DNA from: an uncultured Flavobacteriaceae bacterium | GTDB taxonomy: Bacteria; Bacteroidota; Bacteroidia; Flavobacteriales; Flavobacteriaceae | Length of the DNA stretch: 64,000 nucleotides | Direction: 5' to 3' | Assembly (NCBI GenBank): GCA_947502635.1 | Contig: CANNAN010000009.1 | Location: forward strand, 124,001 to 188,000 | In this document: positions 63,578-64,000 of the stretch, piece after piece | Position numbering within the stretch: position 1 is the stretch's first letter | Layout: each line of letters opens with the position of its first letter | Program-made: the position numbers and the translations under genes | The notes under the pieces: model-generated | What the model was told of the DNA's origin: nothing | Seen by the model: the letters and a program-made list of their open reading frames with translations, nothing else | Database searches by the model: none

Positions 63578-64000
63578 TTATTCTTCTATTTCTTTTTCTA
63601 TTACGAAGTCTTCCATAAACTTAGTCGTATAATTTCCAGCTAAATAATCGGGATGATCCATAAGCTGTCTGTGGAACGGAATAGTTGTTTTAATACCTTC
63701 TATTACAAACTCATCTAAAGCACGTTTCATTTTATTGATAGCTTCCTCTCGGGTTTGTGCCGTTGTAATTAACTTAGCTATCATAGAATCATAATTTGGC
63801 GGTATCGCATAACCAGCATAAACATGTGTATCTAAACGCACACCGTGTCCTCCTGGAGCATGTAATGTAGTAATAACACCTGGTGATGGACGGAACCCGT
63901 TAAAGGGGTCTTCTGCATTGATACGACATTCTATAGAGTGTAATTTAGGGGTGTAGTTTTTTCCTGAAATTGGCACCCCAGCAGCTACCAAAATTTGCTC
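63578..64000 (-). CDS. accC: Biotin carboxylase subunit of acetyl-CoA carboxylase, partial
   Basis: The C-terminal 140 residues of a biotin carboxylase; the gene runs off the right edge of the window and the reading frame is open to base 64000. Seen: [20 protein letters not shown] (with the ECRINAEDP signature), [40 protein letters not shown], and [20 protein letters not shown]. It carboxylates the biotin on AccB for fatty-acid synthesis. An efficient terminator follows. Confidence 0.95.
   Translation of the reverse strand, partial: EQILVAAGVPISGKNYTPKLHSIECRINAEDPFNGFRPSPGVITTLHAPGGHGVRLDTHVYAGYAIPPNYDSMIAKLITTAQTREEAINKMKRALDEFVIEGIKTTIPFHRQLMDHPDYLAGNYTTKFMEDFVIEKEIEE

Overview
The window is low-GC DNA from a member of the Flavobacteriaceae (Bacteroidota). 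The evidence is the AT-rich coding, promoters built on TAnnTTTG, three secreted proteins with C-terminal type IX secretion (T9SS) sorting domains, a GldL-like membrane protein, and Bacteroidota-type mobilisation genes (BfmA, TraO, TraQ). The core genes prs, rplY, pth, ribF, serS, rsmA, mgtE, mtgA and accC show that most of the window is chromosome.

Layout. 0.1-4.4 kb: a T9SS repeat protein, small membrane or unknown proteins, and a lipoprotein gene broken at an A7 run. 4.5-6.2 kb: a defence-gene graveyard with an XRE regulator, a lone HNH nuclease with a possible nonsense codon, and an ImmA/IrrE fragment. 6.34-21.40 kb: a 15.0-kb integrated mobilisable element in the 3' end of tRNA-Leu(CAA), bounded by a 15-bp direct repeat. 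It carries a tyrosine recombinase, an excisionase-like HTH protein, a Rep_3 initiator with iterons, a primase, BfmA, a relaxase, a VirD4-type coupling protein and orphan TraO/TraQ proteins. These are followed by a repeat-punctuated array of small unknown genes and an AbiF-type HEPN abortive-infection gene behind a predicted hairpin RNA. 21.4-21.8 kb: the tRNA-Leu, a tiny GIY-YIG gene and a 29-nt tRNA fragment split by a 20-bp palindrome.

22-46 kb is ordinary chromosome: nucleotide and cofactor metabolism, translation, a large reprolysin-type protease, TPR, GNAT and VOC proteins, MgtE, a TauE/SafE permease, a prolyl oligopeptidase and an ABC ATPase.

46-56.3 kb looks like a dedicated RNA-repair island. 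Three promoters share a 19-bp operator (TACGCA-N7-TGCGCA) placed exactly 14 bp before the TTTG of the -7 box. They drive a 202-aa unknown protein, a structured leader plus a 624-aa protein with a TerD-like C-terminus, and the RNA ligase RtcB plus a small membrane protein. The leader contains a complete tRNA-like fold with encoded CCA whose anticodon loop carries a 39-nt insertion, followed by a T-arm-like hairpin module and repeated AGTTCCTATA motifs. The first operator also faces a CAP-protein gene (frameshifted) and a fused WYL regulator-phytanoyl-CoA dioxygenase on the other strand, a plausible regulator. This is the most novel-looking part of the window.

56.3-64 kb: a secreted phospholipase C-like protein, an orphan ECF sigma factor, a Gre-like factor, MtgA, an FAD oxidoreductase, a TPR histidine kinase and the C-terminal part of AccC, cut by the window end.
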